DNA from: a virus
Reading direction: 5' to 3' (one strand)
Length of the DNA: 64,000 bases
IMG/VR virus record: IMGVR_UViG_3300042430_003505
Location: 1-64,000 of that record
Positions within the stretch are counted from its first letter, which is position 1. Every line of letters begins with the position of its first letter. Shown here in pieces: positions 30,857 to 39,164 of the stretch. Both the position numbers and the translations under genes were made by a program. The notes below the pieces were generated by a model, which saw nothing but the letters and a program-made list of their open reading frames with translations, made no database searches and was not told where the DNA came from.

Positions 30857-31357
30857 TTACACCTTATTAAAGAGAAAGTTTTCTGTAATTATACCGAATC
30901 GCATATTATTCTGTTTAGCATAGACCCTAGCTGCTCTAAACTTTGCATCATTGATGATATATGCTTTAGCATGGCGAGCATAATTAAGAGTCGCTTTTTC
31001 AGTAAGTCTAGTTGGAGCCTCAGGTGGAGACAAGTATTTTTGAGGTTTGACTTCAATCAACCACTTAGTGATTTCACCTTCAGGTGATTTAGTGGCCATG
31101 TAACAGTCGACCCAATAAGTAGACTCCTGCTTTAGGATTGGATTCCAATATTTTATGGGCATGGGTTCTGACGCATACTCAACAACGGCTTCGGTGTTAT
31201 CACAGTAACTTAAGAACTTAAGTTCCCAGCTCGAACGATAGATTATCTTAGTAATATCTCCACTGTATTTTTCAGGATTCATTGGAGTAAAATATCCCTG
31301 TTTGACCCTGCCTCGTTGAGGTTTAAGAAAATCATGTATATCCCGTTCTTTTGCCAT
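30857..31357 (-). CDS. head completion protein (gp4-like), 166 aa
   Basis: N-terminal GYFTPMNPEKYSGDITKIIYRSSWELKFLSYCD closely parallels T4 gp4 (RPKNPKKYKGD..NIVYRSSWELK in my recollection), and CDNTEAVVEYASEPMPIKYWNP, YWVDCYM and LIEVKPQKY form the restriction-endonuclease-like core (Glu, Asp, E.K) of the TnsA-like family. Gp4 completes packaged heads before tail joining. A late-box-like GAATAAATAATC lies unusually close to the ATG. Confidence 0.88.
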   Translation of the reverse strand: MAKERDIHDFLKPQRGRVKQGYFTPMNPEKYSGDITKIIYRSSWELKFLSYCDNTEAVVEYASEPMPIKYWNPILKQESTYWVDCYMATKSPEGEITKWLIEVKPQKYLSPPEAPTRLTEKATLNYARHAKAYIINDAKFRAARVYAKQNNMRFGIITENFLFNKV

Positions 31358-31373
31358 ATTGATTATTTATTCC

Positions 31374-31409
31374 AAAAAAAGACCTCACCCTTGAGTAAAA
31401 GGTGAGGTC
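31374..31409 (-). terminator. terminator downstream of the acidic CTS gene
   Basis: Perfect 9-bp stem GACCTCACC/GGTGAGGTC followed on the minus strand by TTTTTTT. It separates the 102-aa acidic gene from the portal operon. Confidence 0.85.
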
Positions 31410-31435
31410 ACTAAATCCAATGGGTTAAGATTAAA

Positions 31436-31744
31436 TTACCCTAAGTATTTTTCAATAAGTCCATCTGCATCATCTGGGCCAAGTTTTCCCTTTTCAACAA
31501 GCTTAACTAGCAGTGCAGCAATTACAAGTTTTTCAGGCATGTCATCATCCATTACCTCAATTTCTCCATTTTCAGCAGCTTCTGCAAGATCCCCATAAGC
31601 ATCCTCAGCAGCCTCTTCAACGTCTTCCTCAGACCCTACTAATTCTATTAGTTCATCAAGTAAGGATTCGTCAATTTCAAATGGCATTTCTGGCTCCTCC
31701 ATCTCGTTTACTCGATACTCTCTTAAATTCATGATTCTTCTCAT
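31436..31744 (-). CDS. acidic CTS protein, 102 aa
   Basis: MRRIMNLREYRVNE then Met: CTS-like. Start kept at 31744 because the late box is 26 nt upstream; the alternative at Met5 would also keep the CTS. The rest is strongly acidic (LVGSEEDVEEAAEDAYGDLAEAAENG), similar in bias to scaffold-core proteins. Single-gene transcript with its own promoter and terminator. Confidence 0.65.
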   Translation of the reverse strand: MRRIMNLREYRVNEMEEPEMPFEIDESLLDELIELVGSEEDVEEAAEDAYGDLAEAAENGEIEVMDDDMPEKLVIAALLVKLVEKGKLGPDDADGLIEKYLG

Positions 31745-31754
31745 GATTATTAAT

Positions 31755-31770
31755 TTTTTTATTATTTATT
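31755..31770 (-). promoter_or_regulatory. T4-like late promoter
   Basis: Minus-strand AATAAATAATAAAAAA, overlapping the stop codon of the primase gene, 26 nt before the ATG at 31744. Confidence 0.7.
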
Positions 31771-32903
31771 TAGACGTAGAGCAAATCTAGCGGAGATTCT
31801 GAAAAGTATTGCAGAACAAACTCATTAAAGGAATCAAAGGTAAGGGATGAATCGTGTTTTGACATAAACGAATAAAGGTCATTGACGTCTTTGATTAATC
31901 GAACATTTCGATAGTCCACATTGTATTTTTTACGAAGATCAGCCATTACCTTATTCCATAGGAACACTCGATAGCCTTTCTTAATTAGATCAATTGACTG
32001 GTTCTTACCTGCCATATCACTATCGAATAGGATTAAGGTATTTGATTTGCTTAATAGGTTTTCTAACAAGAGTTTGCTTTTAGAAATACCAGTAGTTGCA
32101 ATAGAATTATTTAGGAACATTGAATCTATTTGACCTTCAGTCACTAGAATAGGTTTTGAAAAGTCAACATTCAATACATTAAAATAATTATTGATCGAGT
32201 CAATATCAGCAATAATGTCATCTTCGACATTTCGAACAAGTCCGTTCTTTTTTAACTCAGAATAGTTTTTAATTAGATATTTTGGTCCACTGATTCCTTC
32301 TCCAATTCGACGTATTGCAAAGCCTAGGATCTTACCAGTTCGTTGGTCTAGATTAAAAAGATAGATTTTATCCTCTCTTGAATCAAAATAACTGCACCTT
32401 TGAAATGCAGGAAGAGTGTCAAGGGCTCGATTCTTTATGAATAGTCCAAGTTCAGTGTCTGGATCAATCTCACTACATGGAGTCAATGAAAATCGAAGAG
32501 CTACCTCTTCTATTTTTAAGAGATGATCGCTTGCGCTTTTATTGATTAGAAGTTCAATTAACGATCCTCTCTTCTTTTTAGAAGTTTGGGGTGTCCACTT
32601 GACTTGGGCCTTGACATCAGGTAAACCTAATGAATATTTGAGCGCAAACTTAGAGATAAACTTAGGAATATCTGATTTTACTCCACATCCATCATTATAA
32701 CATTTATAGAAACCTCGATCTGGATATATGTTACCTCTCTTTTTTCTGGAATCTGTTTTAGAATCACCACAATATGGGCAGGCAAAATTGATCTTATCGC
32801 CAGATTCATATACCTCCTGTTTAAATCGATCTTCTGGAAATCTTTTCTTTAGGACATCCTTTATAAAGCTATATATGTTATAACCCGTCAATAGATCAAG
32901 CAT
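31770..32903 (-). CDS. DNA primase (CHC2 zinc, TOPRIM), 377 aa
   Basis: Zinc domain ACPYCGDS at residues 41-48 with C42/C45 and later Cys68/Cys73. TOPRIM core: PILVTEGQIDSMF with catalytic Glu256, then LILFDSDMAGK with the DxD metal pair at 294-296. The length is that of a phage primase lacking a helicase-binding domain. It synthesises RNA primers for lagging-strand replication. It overlaps the end of the polymerase fragment by 8 bp, so they are cotranscribed. Confidence 0.92.
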   Translation of the reverse strand: MLDLLTGYNIYSFIKDVLKKRFPEDRFKQEVYESGDKINFACPYCGDSKTDSRKKRGNIYPDRGFYKCYNDGCGVKSDIPKFISKFALKYSLGLPDVKAQVKWTPQTSKKKRGSLIELLINKSASDHLLKIEEVALRFSLTPCSEIDPDTELGLFIKNRALDTLPAFQRCSYFDSREDKIYLFNLDQRTGKILGFAIRRIGEGISGPKYLIKNYSELKKNGLVRNVEDDIIADIDSINNYFNVLNVDFSKPILVTEGQIDSMFLNNSIATTGISKSKLLLENLLSKSNTLILFDSDMAGKNQSIDLIKKGYRVFLWNKVMADLRKKYNVDYRNVRLIKDVNDLYSFMSKHDSSLTFDSFNEFVLQYFSESPLDLLYV

Positions 32904-34332
32904 TTTCCTCCTCTTCTAATTCAAGAACAGGGTTTGCTTTTTCCTTCTTCTTCGTCATTCTTTTCAAATACTTATCGAGTTCAGGTTTTGGAACTATTGT
33001 AGTATTTAGGCCATATCGAGTAATGACTCCCAAGTATTCCTGAAAATCTTCCTCAGCTACATCAACATCAGCATTGCCGATTACCTTCCAGAATTTTTCT
33101 GGAACTTCAATGTATTCTAGTGTTTCTTGATCCACTATGTATAGAGGGTAGATATCAGCATCAGTCAATACTTTTTTACTCTTGACGGTTACTACTTCAA
33201 CTGCACGTTTTAAATTAGTATCAAGCGAGCTCATCTTCATTGCAGTAAGTAATCGATTTATTGGTTCAATTATTAGGGAAAAGAACTGTGAATCGATATC
33301 CATTAATAGAGCGATCTCGTCAGGATAGGTTCCAGGTGAGTATGCAAATACATCATGTCCGCCTTCATTTGTTTCAGGATTACAGTAGTAAAACTTGATC
33401 TTGTCCTTTTCTCTAATCTTAGGATATTTCTCAATAAGTCCAGTCTTAATTAGGATATGATTATAGATGGCGGCAGCTCGAGGAAAGATCGAGATTCCTT
33501 TCTTAAGTTCAAGTCTCTCTTCACTCGTGATATACTTATTATAGACTCGAATATTGAAATTAAATGCTAATTCATCTGGATGAAGAGAACGGGCTTCATT
33601 TTTAAGAACAGTTAGTCGAGGAATAATATCTTTTTCAATATCGAGTCGCTTACCTCGATCCATAATAAAGGAGGTAAGTTCAGTTAGTTTGTCTCGAGCC
33701 CAAATCGGATAAGAACCCTTAACTGGTTCAAGACCTTTGATTATCAAGTATCTCTTTTCTTGTGGTTCTAATTCATAATTTGGATTAGGTTCGTATGCCA
33801 CTCGAATAGCATAGTTTTTCTTTTTAAGCCAAATGCCAGTCTCTGACAAGTTTTCTAATTTAAACTTAAGTCGGTTTTTAGTATTAAATACTTTTCCATA
33901 TTTCTCAAAGCACATATCAAAATAATTGGAAAGTCGATGTCGGTCAATATTGATACAGATATTTAGTGCTTCATCTTTTGAAAAATCTGCACCAATGATT
34001 GAATCTAGGGCAGAGTCAAACTGTACATAGATTGAATCAGTATCGGTGTAAATAGCAGCTTCATCCTCAATCTTATTAATAGTATACCCATCGATTCCTA
34101 ATAATTTATGGAGTTCAGTGTCAAGATGCCACTTTTCTAGAAAATAGTGATTTACTGCCTTAATTGAAAACTTGATTAGATCTTGGCCCTGTAGAGTGAT
34201 TGACTGTGCGATATCTGGATTGTAGAAATAGAACCACTTATTCCCAAATGCTCCATAAATAGAGTTAATTAAGATCTTTATCGCGTTTTGCTTTAGATCA
34301 AGTTTTTTAATATGTTTTTCTTTATCTTCCAT
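32896..34332 (-). CDS. family B DNA polymerase, C-terminal half (split gp43-like), 478 aa
   Basis: Starts only about 18 residues before motif B: K19...NSIYG at 23-27. Motif C YTDTDSIY follows at 95-102, then the thumb. The exonuclease domain and palm motif A (DxxSLYP) are absent and occur nowhere else in this window. A promoter-like TATAAC lies 8-15 nt before its ATG, so this looks like a genuine split gene and not a frameshift. The N-terminal half must be encoded outside the window or the enzyme is non-functional. Confidence 0.9.
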   Translation of the reverse strand: MEDKEKHIKKLDLKQNAIKILINSIYGAFGNKWFYFYNPDIAQSITLQGQDLIKFSIKAVNHYFLEKWHLDTELHKLLGIDGYTINKIEDEAAIYTDTDSIYVQFDSALDSIIGADFSKDEALNICINIDRHRLSNYFDMCFEKYGKVFNTKNRLKFKLENLSETGIWLKKKNYAIRVAYEPNPNYELEPQEKRYLIIKGLEPVKGSYPIWARDKLTELTSFIMDRGKRLDIEKDIIPRLTVLKNEARSLHPDELAFNFNIRVYNKYITSEERLELKKGISIFPRAAAIYNHILIKTGLIEKYPKIREKDKIKFYYCNPETNEGGHDVFAYSPGTYPDEIALLMDIDSQFFSLIIEPINRLLTAMKMSSLDTNLKRAVEVVTVKSKKVLTDADIYPLYIVDQETLEYIEVPEKFWKVIGNADVDVAEEDFQEYLGVITRYGLNTTIVPKPELDKYLKRMTKKKEKANPVLELEEEENA

Positions 34333-34333
34333 G

Positions 34334-34349
34334 TAATGTTATACTTATT
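34334..34349 (-). promoter_or_regulatory. early-type promoter (AGTATAACATTA)
   Basis: Minus-strand AATAAGTATAACATTA immediately before the polymerase fragment ATG. Confidence 0.45.
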
Positions 34350-34420
34350 AGACTCGATACAGTTTCGGAAACTAAAATACTAAACGTTTCATAAACATTA
34401 AATCTTCGAAGGGTTTCTTG

Positions 34421-34436
34421 GAAATAAATAACAAAA
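34421..34436 (+). promoter_or_regulatory. T4-like late promoter
   Basis: GAAATAAATAACAAAA, 28 nt before the ATG at 34449. Confidence 0.55.
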
Positions 34437-34448
34437 AGAAGTTTAGGT

Positions 34449-35075
34449 ATGGATGACCGTGGCCAAGATGGGACAGTTGATAAGACTTCAGAATTAAAGA
34501 CGGTTCTTCCATTCATGACAGAGTTTCCTTTTGGAGATTACGACATATCAATGGTTGAGCGAGGAGACGACCTTATAAAGCTGGGAGTCTCGCCAATTTT
34601 AGTGAAGGAGTTTGGAGATAATGGAACAATACGAAGCCTTAACTTCTACTATATTGAAGATGGATCAGACATTTCAATTTCTCTCTATGCGGGCGACGTT
34701 GAATGGATCGCAGAAGAGGCGATTCATATCAAAAAGATGGATGATTTACGTAAGACACTAGACGATTCACTAGAGAGCGATGACCTTCTATTAAAGACAA
34801 AGACGATCAAGAAGGGCAGAAAGTTCCTAAAGTTGCTAAACTGTGATAACGTTACTGGAATAGACTTCAACGAACTAATCATAGACTTTACTAATATTTA
34901 TGAGACCGCCCTAAATTCAAAGATTAGATTGGGTTTACAAAAATTGAGCGAGGCGACACTAAGATCCACTGAGTTTTCAGAAAAACAATTTAAAGCGGTG
35001 CGAGCCTTCCTTAATTTTCAAATCCATTACATAAAGATCCTACTTGGGATCGTGATTGCAGCTAAAATATACTAA
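34449..35075 (+). CDS. hypothetical protein, 208 aa
   Basis: N-terminal polar segment then MTEFPFGDYDISMVERGDDLI; C-terminal half helical (FKAVRAFLNFQIHYIKILLGIVIAAKIY), perhaps a membrane-seeking helix. Not recognised. Four bases before the PhoH-like gene. Confidence 0.55.
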   Translation: MDDRGQDGTVDKTSELKTVLPFMTEFPFGDYDISMVERGDDLIKLGVSPILVKEFGDNGTIRSLNFYYIEDGSDISISLYAGDVEWIAEEAIHIKKMDDLRKTLDDSLESDDLLLKTKTIKKGRKFLKLLNCDNVTGIDFNELIIDFTNIYETALNSKIRLGLQKLSEATLRSTEFSEKQFKAVRAFLNFQIHYIKILLGIVIAAKIY

Positions 35076-35078
35076 CTT

Positions 35079-35837
35079 ATGGCAAAACGAAGATTAAGCA
35101 AAGACGAATTAGAGGATATTGAAACTTGGCAACGGGAACGTGAAGCACTGACTGCCGCCAAGATGTTCACCAATAAAATAGAGATAAAGTGCAAGTCAAA
35201 GGCTCAAAAGGATGCCCTGACCGCTATTGAGGAGCATGATATCTCAATTATAACTGGACCTCCAGGAACAGGCAAGACTTACTTATCCTGTGCAAGAGCA
35301 TTAAAGTATCTAAAAGAGGATCCTGGTACGTATAAAAAGATTATCTTAATAAAATCAGTTAACGTACCTAAGGATGAGGAGATAGGTTACTTAAAGGGCA
35401 CATTAGAGGAGAAGATGGAGATGTACATGTATCCATTCATCTCTAACTTCCATAAAGTGATTGGTAAACAGGCGACTGAAGCACTAAAAGCATATGGAAA
35501 CATTGAGATACTACCTATCAAGTTTGCATTGGGTGTGACTCTAGATAACGCAGTCATCTTAATTGATGAAGCTCAACAGATAGCTAAGGATCACCTACAT
35601 ACACTATTGACCAGGATCGGTAGTAATTCCAAGATGGTATTCTTGGGAGATATTAAACAAAAATCGGTAAATAAGGGACAAAAGAGTGCTCTTGAGATCT
35701 TGATTGAACATTTTGTAGAGATTGAGGAGATAGGGATTGCTCAGCTTTCCAAAGAGGATATTGTACGTCACCCAATTATTATGAAACTAGAAGAGGTGTT
35801 TGAAAAGATAGAAAATTCTGAAAAACTAAATAAATAA
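35079..35837 (+). CDS. phoH: PhoH-like ATPase, 252 aa
   Basis: Walker A GPPGTGKT at residues 60-67, KIILIKSVNVPKDEEIGYLKGT (PhoH-specific region), Walker B AVILIDEAQQ, and FLGDIKQKS. This is the PhoH core found in very many phages. The family has been linked to RNA metabolism and helicase or nuclease activity; the phage role is not established. Late-promoter gene upstream suggests late or constitutive expression. Confidence 0.92.
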   Translation: MAKRRLSKDELEDIETWQREREALTAAKMFTNKIEIKCKSKAQKDALTAIEEHDISIITGPPGTGKTYLSCARALKYLKEDPGTYKKIILIKSVNVPKDEEIGYLKGTLEEKMEMYMYPFISNFHKVIGKQATEALKAYGNIEILPIKFALGVTLDNAVILIDEAQQIAKDHLHTLLTRIGSNSKMVFLGDIKQKSVNKGQKSALEILIEHFVEIEEIGIAQLSKEDIVRHPIIMKLEEVFEKIENSEKLNK

Positions 35838-35842
35838 AAATA
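35827..35842 (+). promoter_or_regulatory. T4-like late promoter
   Basis: TAAATAAATAAAAATA, 26 nt before the ATG at 35853, overlapping the end of phoH. Confidence 0.55.
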
Positions 35843-35852
35843 AAAGATTAAA

Positions 35853-36176
35853 ATGAAAAATCATGTAAAGAAATTTGGTTCATTTGTCAATGAACATTTT
35901 CACTATCCGAGCACAAAAAAACTTAGGTCTCAATTAGTAGGAGGAAAAGGGCAAAAGGCTCAATATGATGAACTTGGAGGAGGAGATCAAGTTGAGTTGG
36001 AAAGTCAGTTTGCAGAATTAAGCGGCGACCCTGAACTAGCCAAAGCATTTGTTAGAAAGCTATCTAAATATAACTCGATTGAGGATATAAAGGCAGGCTT
36101 AGAACAAATGTTGGATGTTTTAAGAAATCCTAGGACTGAAGATAATGAACCTGATTGGGACATGCGTAACTATTAA
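35853..36176 (+). CDS. CTS protein, 107 aa
   Basis: MKNHVKKFGSFVNE then His: CTS, cut after residue 14. The rest: Gly/Gln-rich middle (GGKGQKAQYDELGGGDQVELE), then two helices. Not recognised. Followed by a second CTS gene with nearly the same leader. Confidence 0.65.
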   Translation: MKNHVKKFGSFVNEHFHYPSTKKLRSQLVGGKGQKAQYDELGGGDQVELESQFAELSGDPELAKAFVRKLSKYNSIEDIKAGLEQMLDVLRNPRTEDNEPDWDMRNY

Positions 36177-36209
36177 TCTTTAACTTTTAAATGATTTGAA
36201 AACTCTGAA

Positions 36210-36225
36210 AAAATAAATAAAAATA
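36210..36225 (+). promoter_or_regulatory. T4-like late promoter
   Basis: AAAATAAATAAAAATA, 26 nt before the ATG at 36236. Confidence 0.55.
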
Positions 36226-36235
36226 AACTAGTATT

Positions 36236-36529
36236 ATGAATACAAATCATATAAAAACGTTTGGTCAATTTGTGAATGAATCTACTGAAGCGGGTTGGGA
36301 TCCAACTACTATTTCTTCTGTACAGGGAAAACTGGCGGTTACTAAAACTGGTAAACTGGACACAGCTACAATTCAAGCCCTTAAGGGTTATCAAGAAGGA
36401 CACTCAATATCAGTAACTGGGAAGATAGATAAAGCAACTCTAGCAAGTATGGGAATAAAAGGAAAATGGGTAGATGCAGGACATACATCGGCTGAACGAA
36501 AAGCAGGAATGAATTCAGCGATTCGATAA
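36236..36529 (+). CDS. CTS protein with peptidoglycan-binding domain, 97 aa
   Basis: MNTNHIKTFGQFVNE then Ser: CTS. Residues about 28-75 fit the PG_binding_1 repeat pattern: VQGKLAVTKTGKLDTATIQALKGYQ followed by VTGKIDKATLASMGI (Q..L....G..D..T..AL..YQ, then TG.ID..TL). Such domains bind bacterial peptidoglycan and are usually fused to amidases or lytic enzymes. Here it is alone behind a CTS. The C-terminus is basic. Confidence 0.7.
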   Translation: MNTNHIKTFGQFVNESTEAGWDPTTISSVQGKLAVTKTGKLDTATIQALKGYQEGHSISVTGKIDKATLASMGIKGKWVDAGHTSAERKAGMNSAIR

Positions 36530-36550
36530 AAATAAAATTTCCTAGATATC

Positions 36551-36580
36551 AAAAAAGCGACTTACTCAGGTCGCTTTTTT
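36551..36580. terminator. bidirectional terminator
   Basis: AAAAAAGCGAC...GTCGCTTTTTT, between the convergent CTS gene and uvsW. Confidence 0.85.
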
Positions 36581-38136
36581 GATAAATCTACTATCTTATC
36601 TGATGTCTCAAATTTTTGTTCTCGATAGATCTCCTTTCTTACTTTTGCATGTCGAATCGAATAGCCATCGAGCTGATCGACTAGGTCCCAAACAAGGACT
36701 TTTGTCTTTTCGGCTAATTTTCTCATCCCTCGACCTATCGCTTGACGTAGGGTGACTTCAGCTTTTATTGATTCTGCTAAGATAATGTGGTGCAGATTCT
36801 TAGAGTCGATTCCAGTAGCAAAAGTACCGAAAGATGCGACCAAGATCACATCATCTTGTGATTCCAATATATCTTTAAATCGATCACGCTCTTTAGAGTC
36901 GACTTCGCCATCTATATAGAAGGTATTAGGGTTCCATTCCAATAATTTAGACTGGATTGCCTTTCCATAACCATTTTTGACGTCTGAAAAGAGGATCAGT
37001 GAGTTTTTTCCAAATTTTCGAGCAAGATCGCTAATAAAATCAAGTCTCTCCTTACTATCAAAGATAATTCCCTTTTCAATGGCTAACATGTCCCTCCCAA
37101 AGTCCTTGGGGTTGTTATACATCTCTTTTCCAGTCTCCTTGAGGTGCCAGTATTTTTGAATCATTGGATCCGATTCGTCATACTTTAGTTTGACAATCTT
37201 AATCTTAATATTTGGTGAATATCCATTATCAATTAGGTGTTTTGCTGAAAGAACCATCACCAATGGGCCAACATTTTCCTGCACTTTAAAGAAATCTGAA
37301 AACTGTTCATCTAGTTTAACGGTACCCGATAAACCAAGACGATATTCCCAATTGACGCAACATAGAAGGATCTCTCGAATGGAATTACCCTTAGACTTGT
37401 GTACCTCATCCACTTGAACTATTGAAAACTGTCGAAAGATTTCAACTGGGAGGTTTATTAGGCTCTGATAGGTTGAGATTACTATTTCAGCCGCATTGAA
37501 CCTCTCTTGAGTGAATTTGTCTTTACCTCCAATCGTACATACGTTCCATTCTTTACCAGGTCGAGCATACATTTCAAACTTTTCAGCGGTCTGGCCTACT
37601 AGTGAAATATTCGGGACTATAATTAGGGACTTCTTTTCTTTAGTAATCTTTCCTCCGTCTCTTAAGAATGAATTATAGATGAAAAAGATAAGGGTCTTAC
37701 CGGCAGAAGTCGCTAATTCTTGAGTACAAAACTTGTATTTAATTGCTCTAAATGCACCTTCTACTTGATAGTCCCTTGGCACGATTGGAAGGCCTCTCTC
37801 ATCAATAATTCCGTCCAGTAATTTCTCTACGTATTTTAGATACTGATCGCGACTTATTTTATTATTAACGAAAGTTTCTGCACCTTCAATCTCACAATCA
37901 TATCCAGACTTATCGGCAAAATTATAGATTTCCTTCCATAATCCAATGGCAATATTACCGTCCTTTGTAATAAATGAATCTAATCCGTCCCATACTCCAC
38001 GATCGACTAGGACATTAAACGCTGCTTTTTTAGATTTGCGCTTAAAAAACCTGAATAGACTAGTCTTTTCACTGTTTAAGGTGGAGTCAACTAGTTTGAT
38101 AAATTTCTTGTCTTGTGATACTTTGAATTTTAGCAC
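36562..38136 (-). CDS. uvsW: UvsW-like SF2 helicase, 524 aa
   Basis: Superfamily 2 motifs: Q-like PRDYQVEGAF, Walker A TSAGKT (143-148), DEVH (243-246), LSGT, and C-terminal IILAESIKAEVTLRQAIGRGMR (motif VI). The N-terminal 100 residues correspond to the UvsW accessory domain. In T4, UvsW unwinds branched DNA at recombination and R-loop sites and controls replication switch-over. It sits 15 nt from the UvsY-like gene as in T4. Confidence 0.9.
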   Translation of the reverse strand: MLKFKVSQDKKFIKLVDSTLNSEKTSLFRFFKRKSKKAAFNVLVDRGVWDGLDSFITKDGNIAIGLWKEIYNFADKSGYDCEIEGAETFVNNKISRDQYLKYVEKLLDGIIDERGLPIVPRDYQVEGAFRAIKYKFCTQELATSAGKTLIFFIYNSFLRDGGKITKEKKSLIIVPNISLVGQTAEKFEMYARPGKEWNVCTIGGKDKFTQERFNAAEIVISTYQSLINLPVEIFRQFSIVQVDEVHKSKGNSIREILLCCVNWEYRLGLSGTVKLDEQFSDFFKVQENVGPLVMVLSAKHLIDNGYSPNIKIKIVKLKYDESDPMIQKYWHLKETGKEMYNNPKDFGRDMLAIEKGIIFDSKERLDFISDLARKFGKNSLILFSDVKNGYGKAIQSKLLEWNPNTFYIDGEVDSKERDRFKDILESQDDVILVASFGTFATGIDSKNLHHIILAESIKAEVTLRQAIGRGMRKLAEKTKVLVWDLVDQLDGYSIRHAKVRKEIYREQKFETSDKIVDLSKKRPE

Positions 38137-38151
38137 GAGAGTGCATTATTT

Positions 38152-38586
38152 TTATAGACCCAGTGTCTTTTCTATATCGAGTCGAGTTTTGATACCAAAG
38201 ATGATATTATCGATGGTCTTGATGGATTCATTGAAAAAGGTGATCTGGTTCTCGAATATCTCTAGAGATTCTTTAGTTGCTGATGTCCTACCCTCGATTA
38301 CCATGTTTTTTTCGTTGGCTTGATATCGGATCTGAAGATTCCTTGAGATATTTTCCATCTCCAAAGAACGCTCATCCCTGTATTTTTTTCTAAGTAGAGT
38401 CACGTGTTCCAATAGAGTATGATTGTCTTCTAACAATCTTTGACGAAGGGAGAGCATGTTTACTTGTGCCTCCTTAAGAGTTTTAAGGTTGGAAAGCTTT
38501 TCAATATTTTCATAGATCTCTTTAGAGACTTCAGCACGTCTGTCCTGAAATTTTTTAGAAATCTTGGATTTTGTCTCCTCGTTCAT
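38152..38586 (-). CDS. uvsY: UvsY-like recombination mediator, 144 aa
   Basis: Mostly helical, length near T4 UvsY (137 aa). The segment RYQANEKNMVIEGRTSATKESLEIF...IDNIIFGIKTRLDIEK parallels T4 RYEKSEMKTVLSADKDVLKV...ALDAIKSRGFAIKHI in order. Adjacent to uvsW as in T4. UvsY loads UvsX on gp32-coated DNA. The call rests on length, gene order and weak sequence similarity. Confidence 0.6.
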   Translation of the reverse strand: MNEETKSKISKKFQDRRAEVSKEIYENIEKLSNLKTLKEAQVNMLSLRQRLLEDNHTLLEHVTLLRKKYRDERSLEMENISRNLQIRYQANEKNMVIEGRTSATKESLEIFENQITFFNESIKTIDNIIFGIKTRLDIEKTLGL

Positions 38587-38600
38587 GCTAGAATAGTTTT

Positions 38601-38615
38601 ACTCTTTATACTCAA
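38601..38615 (-). promoter_or_regulatory. early-type promoter (variant)
   Basis: Minus-strand TTGAGTATAAAGAGT, a variant with -10 TATAAA, ahead of the UvsY-like gene and reading into uvsW. Confidence 0.4.
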
Positions 38616-38629
38616 AAAAGAGGAAGGGT

Positions 38630-39121
38630 TTAACTCACAAAATCGATAAACTTATAATAGGTCGAGCCTATCTTAAAGTGTTCGTCGTTTACCATTTCGT
38701 CCTTACTTATCGATGAGACTACCTCGTTTCCTGCAGGAGAAGTCGAGCCGTCCTCAAAATAGTAATCAACAAATTCTTCACCTTTTTTACCAAGAATTAG
38801 GTTCTTGATCTTATATTTTTCAAAAATTTGTGGTATCTTATCTTTAAATGATACATCATCGTCAAGAACCATAAAGATGGATGGATAATCTATTAACTTA
38901 CCATCTTGACTAATAGCAGCAGACTGTTTTACATAATCGTCCTCAAGAAGATCAGAATCAAGAGCAGAGGTATAGGTCTCTTTGTCCTTGAATGTGATTA
39001 TCACAAAGGGAATCTTTGTTTGGATCGCATCCCTAACTTGGGTCCAAGTATGACTAGTCTCTTCAGTAGTAGACTTTATGTCCTGCTGATAGTCTTCGTA
39101 TAGTTTGATATATTTAGTCAT
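38630..39121 (-). CDS. CTS-like protein, 163 aa
   Basis: MTKYIKLYEDYQQD is CTS-like (no clear NE). The body has strands FVIITFKDKETY and PSIFMVLDDDV separated by helices, a compact alpha/beta domain. Unrecognised. Driven by the late promoter at 39136-39151. Confidence 0.55.
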   Translation of the reverse strand: MTKYIKLYEDYQQDIKSTTEETSHTWTQVRDAIQTKIPFVIITFKDKETYTSALDSDLLEDDYVKQSAAISQDGKLIDYPSIFMVLDDDVSFKDKIPQIFEKYKIKNLILGKKGEEFVDYYFEDGSTSPAGNEVVSSISKDEMVNDEHFKIGSTYYKFIDFVS

Positions 39122-39135
39122 CCTTTAAGATAAAA

Positions 39136-39151
39136 CTTTTTATTATTTATC
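39136..39151 (-). promoter_or_regulatory. T4-like late promoter
   Basis: Minus-strand GATAAATAATAAAAAG, 30 nt before the ATG of the 163-aa gene. Confidence 0.65.
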
Positions 39152-39164
39152 AATAAAATATAAT

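Noticed and set aside
31513-31734. Gln/Leu/Pro-rich plus-strand ORF
   Set aside because: Antisense shadow of the acidic 31436 gene.
32896-34332. Frameshifted full-length polymerase
   Set aside because: The region upstream (34333-34448) is non-coding with divergent promoters and then a plus-strand gene; no polymerase sequence is present in any frame.
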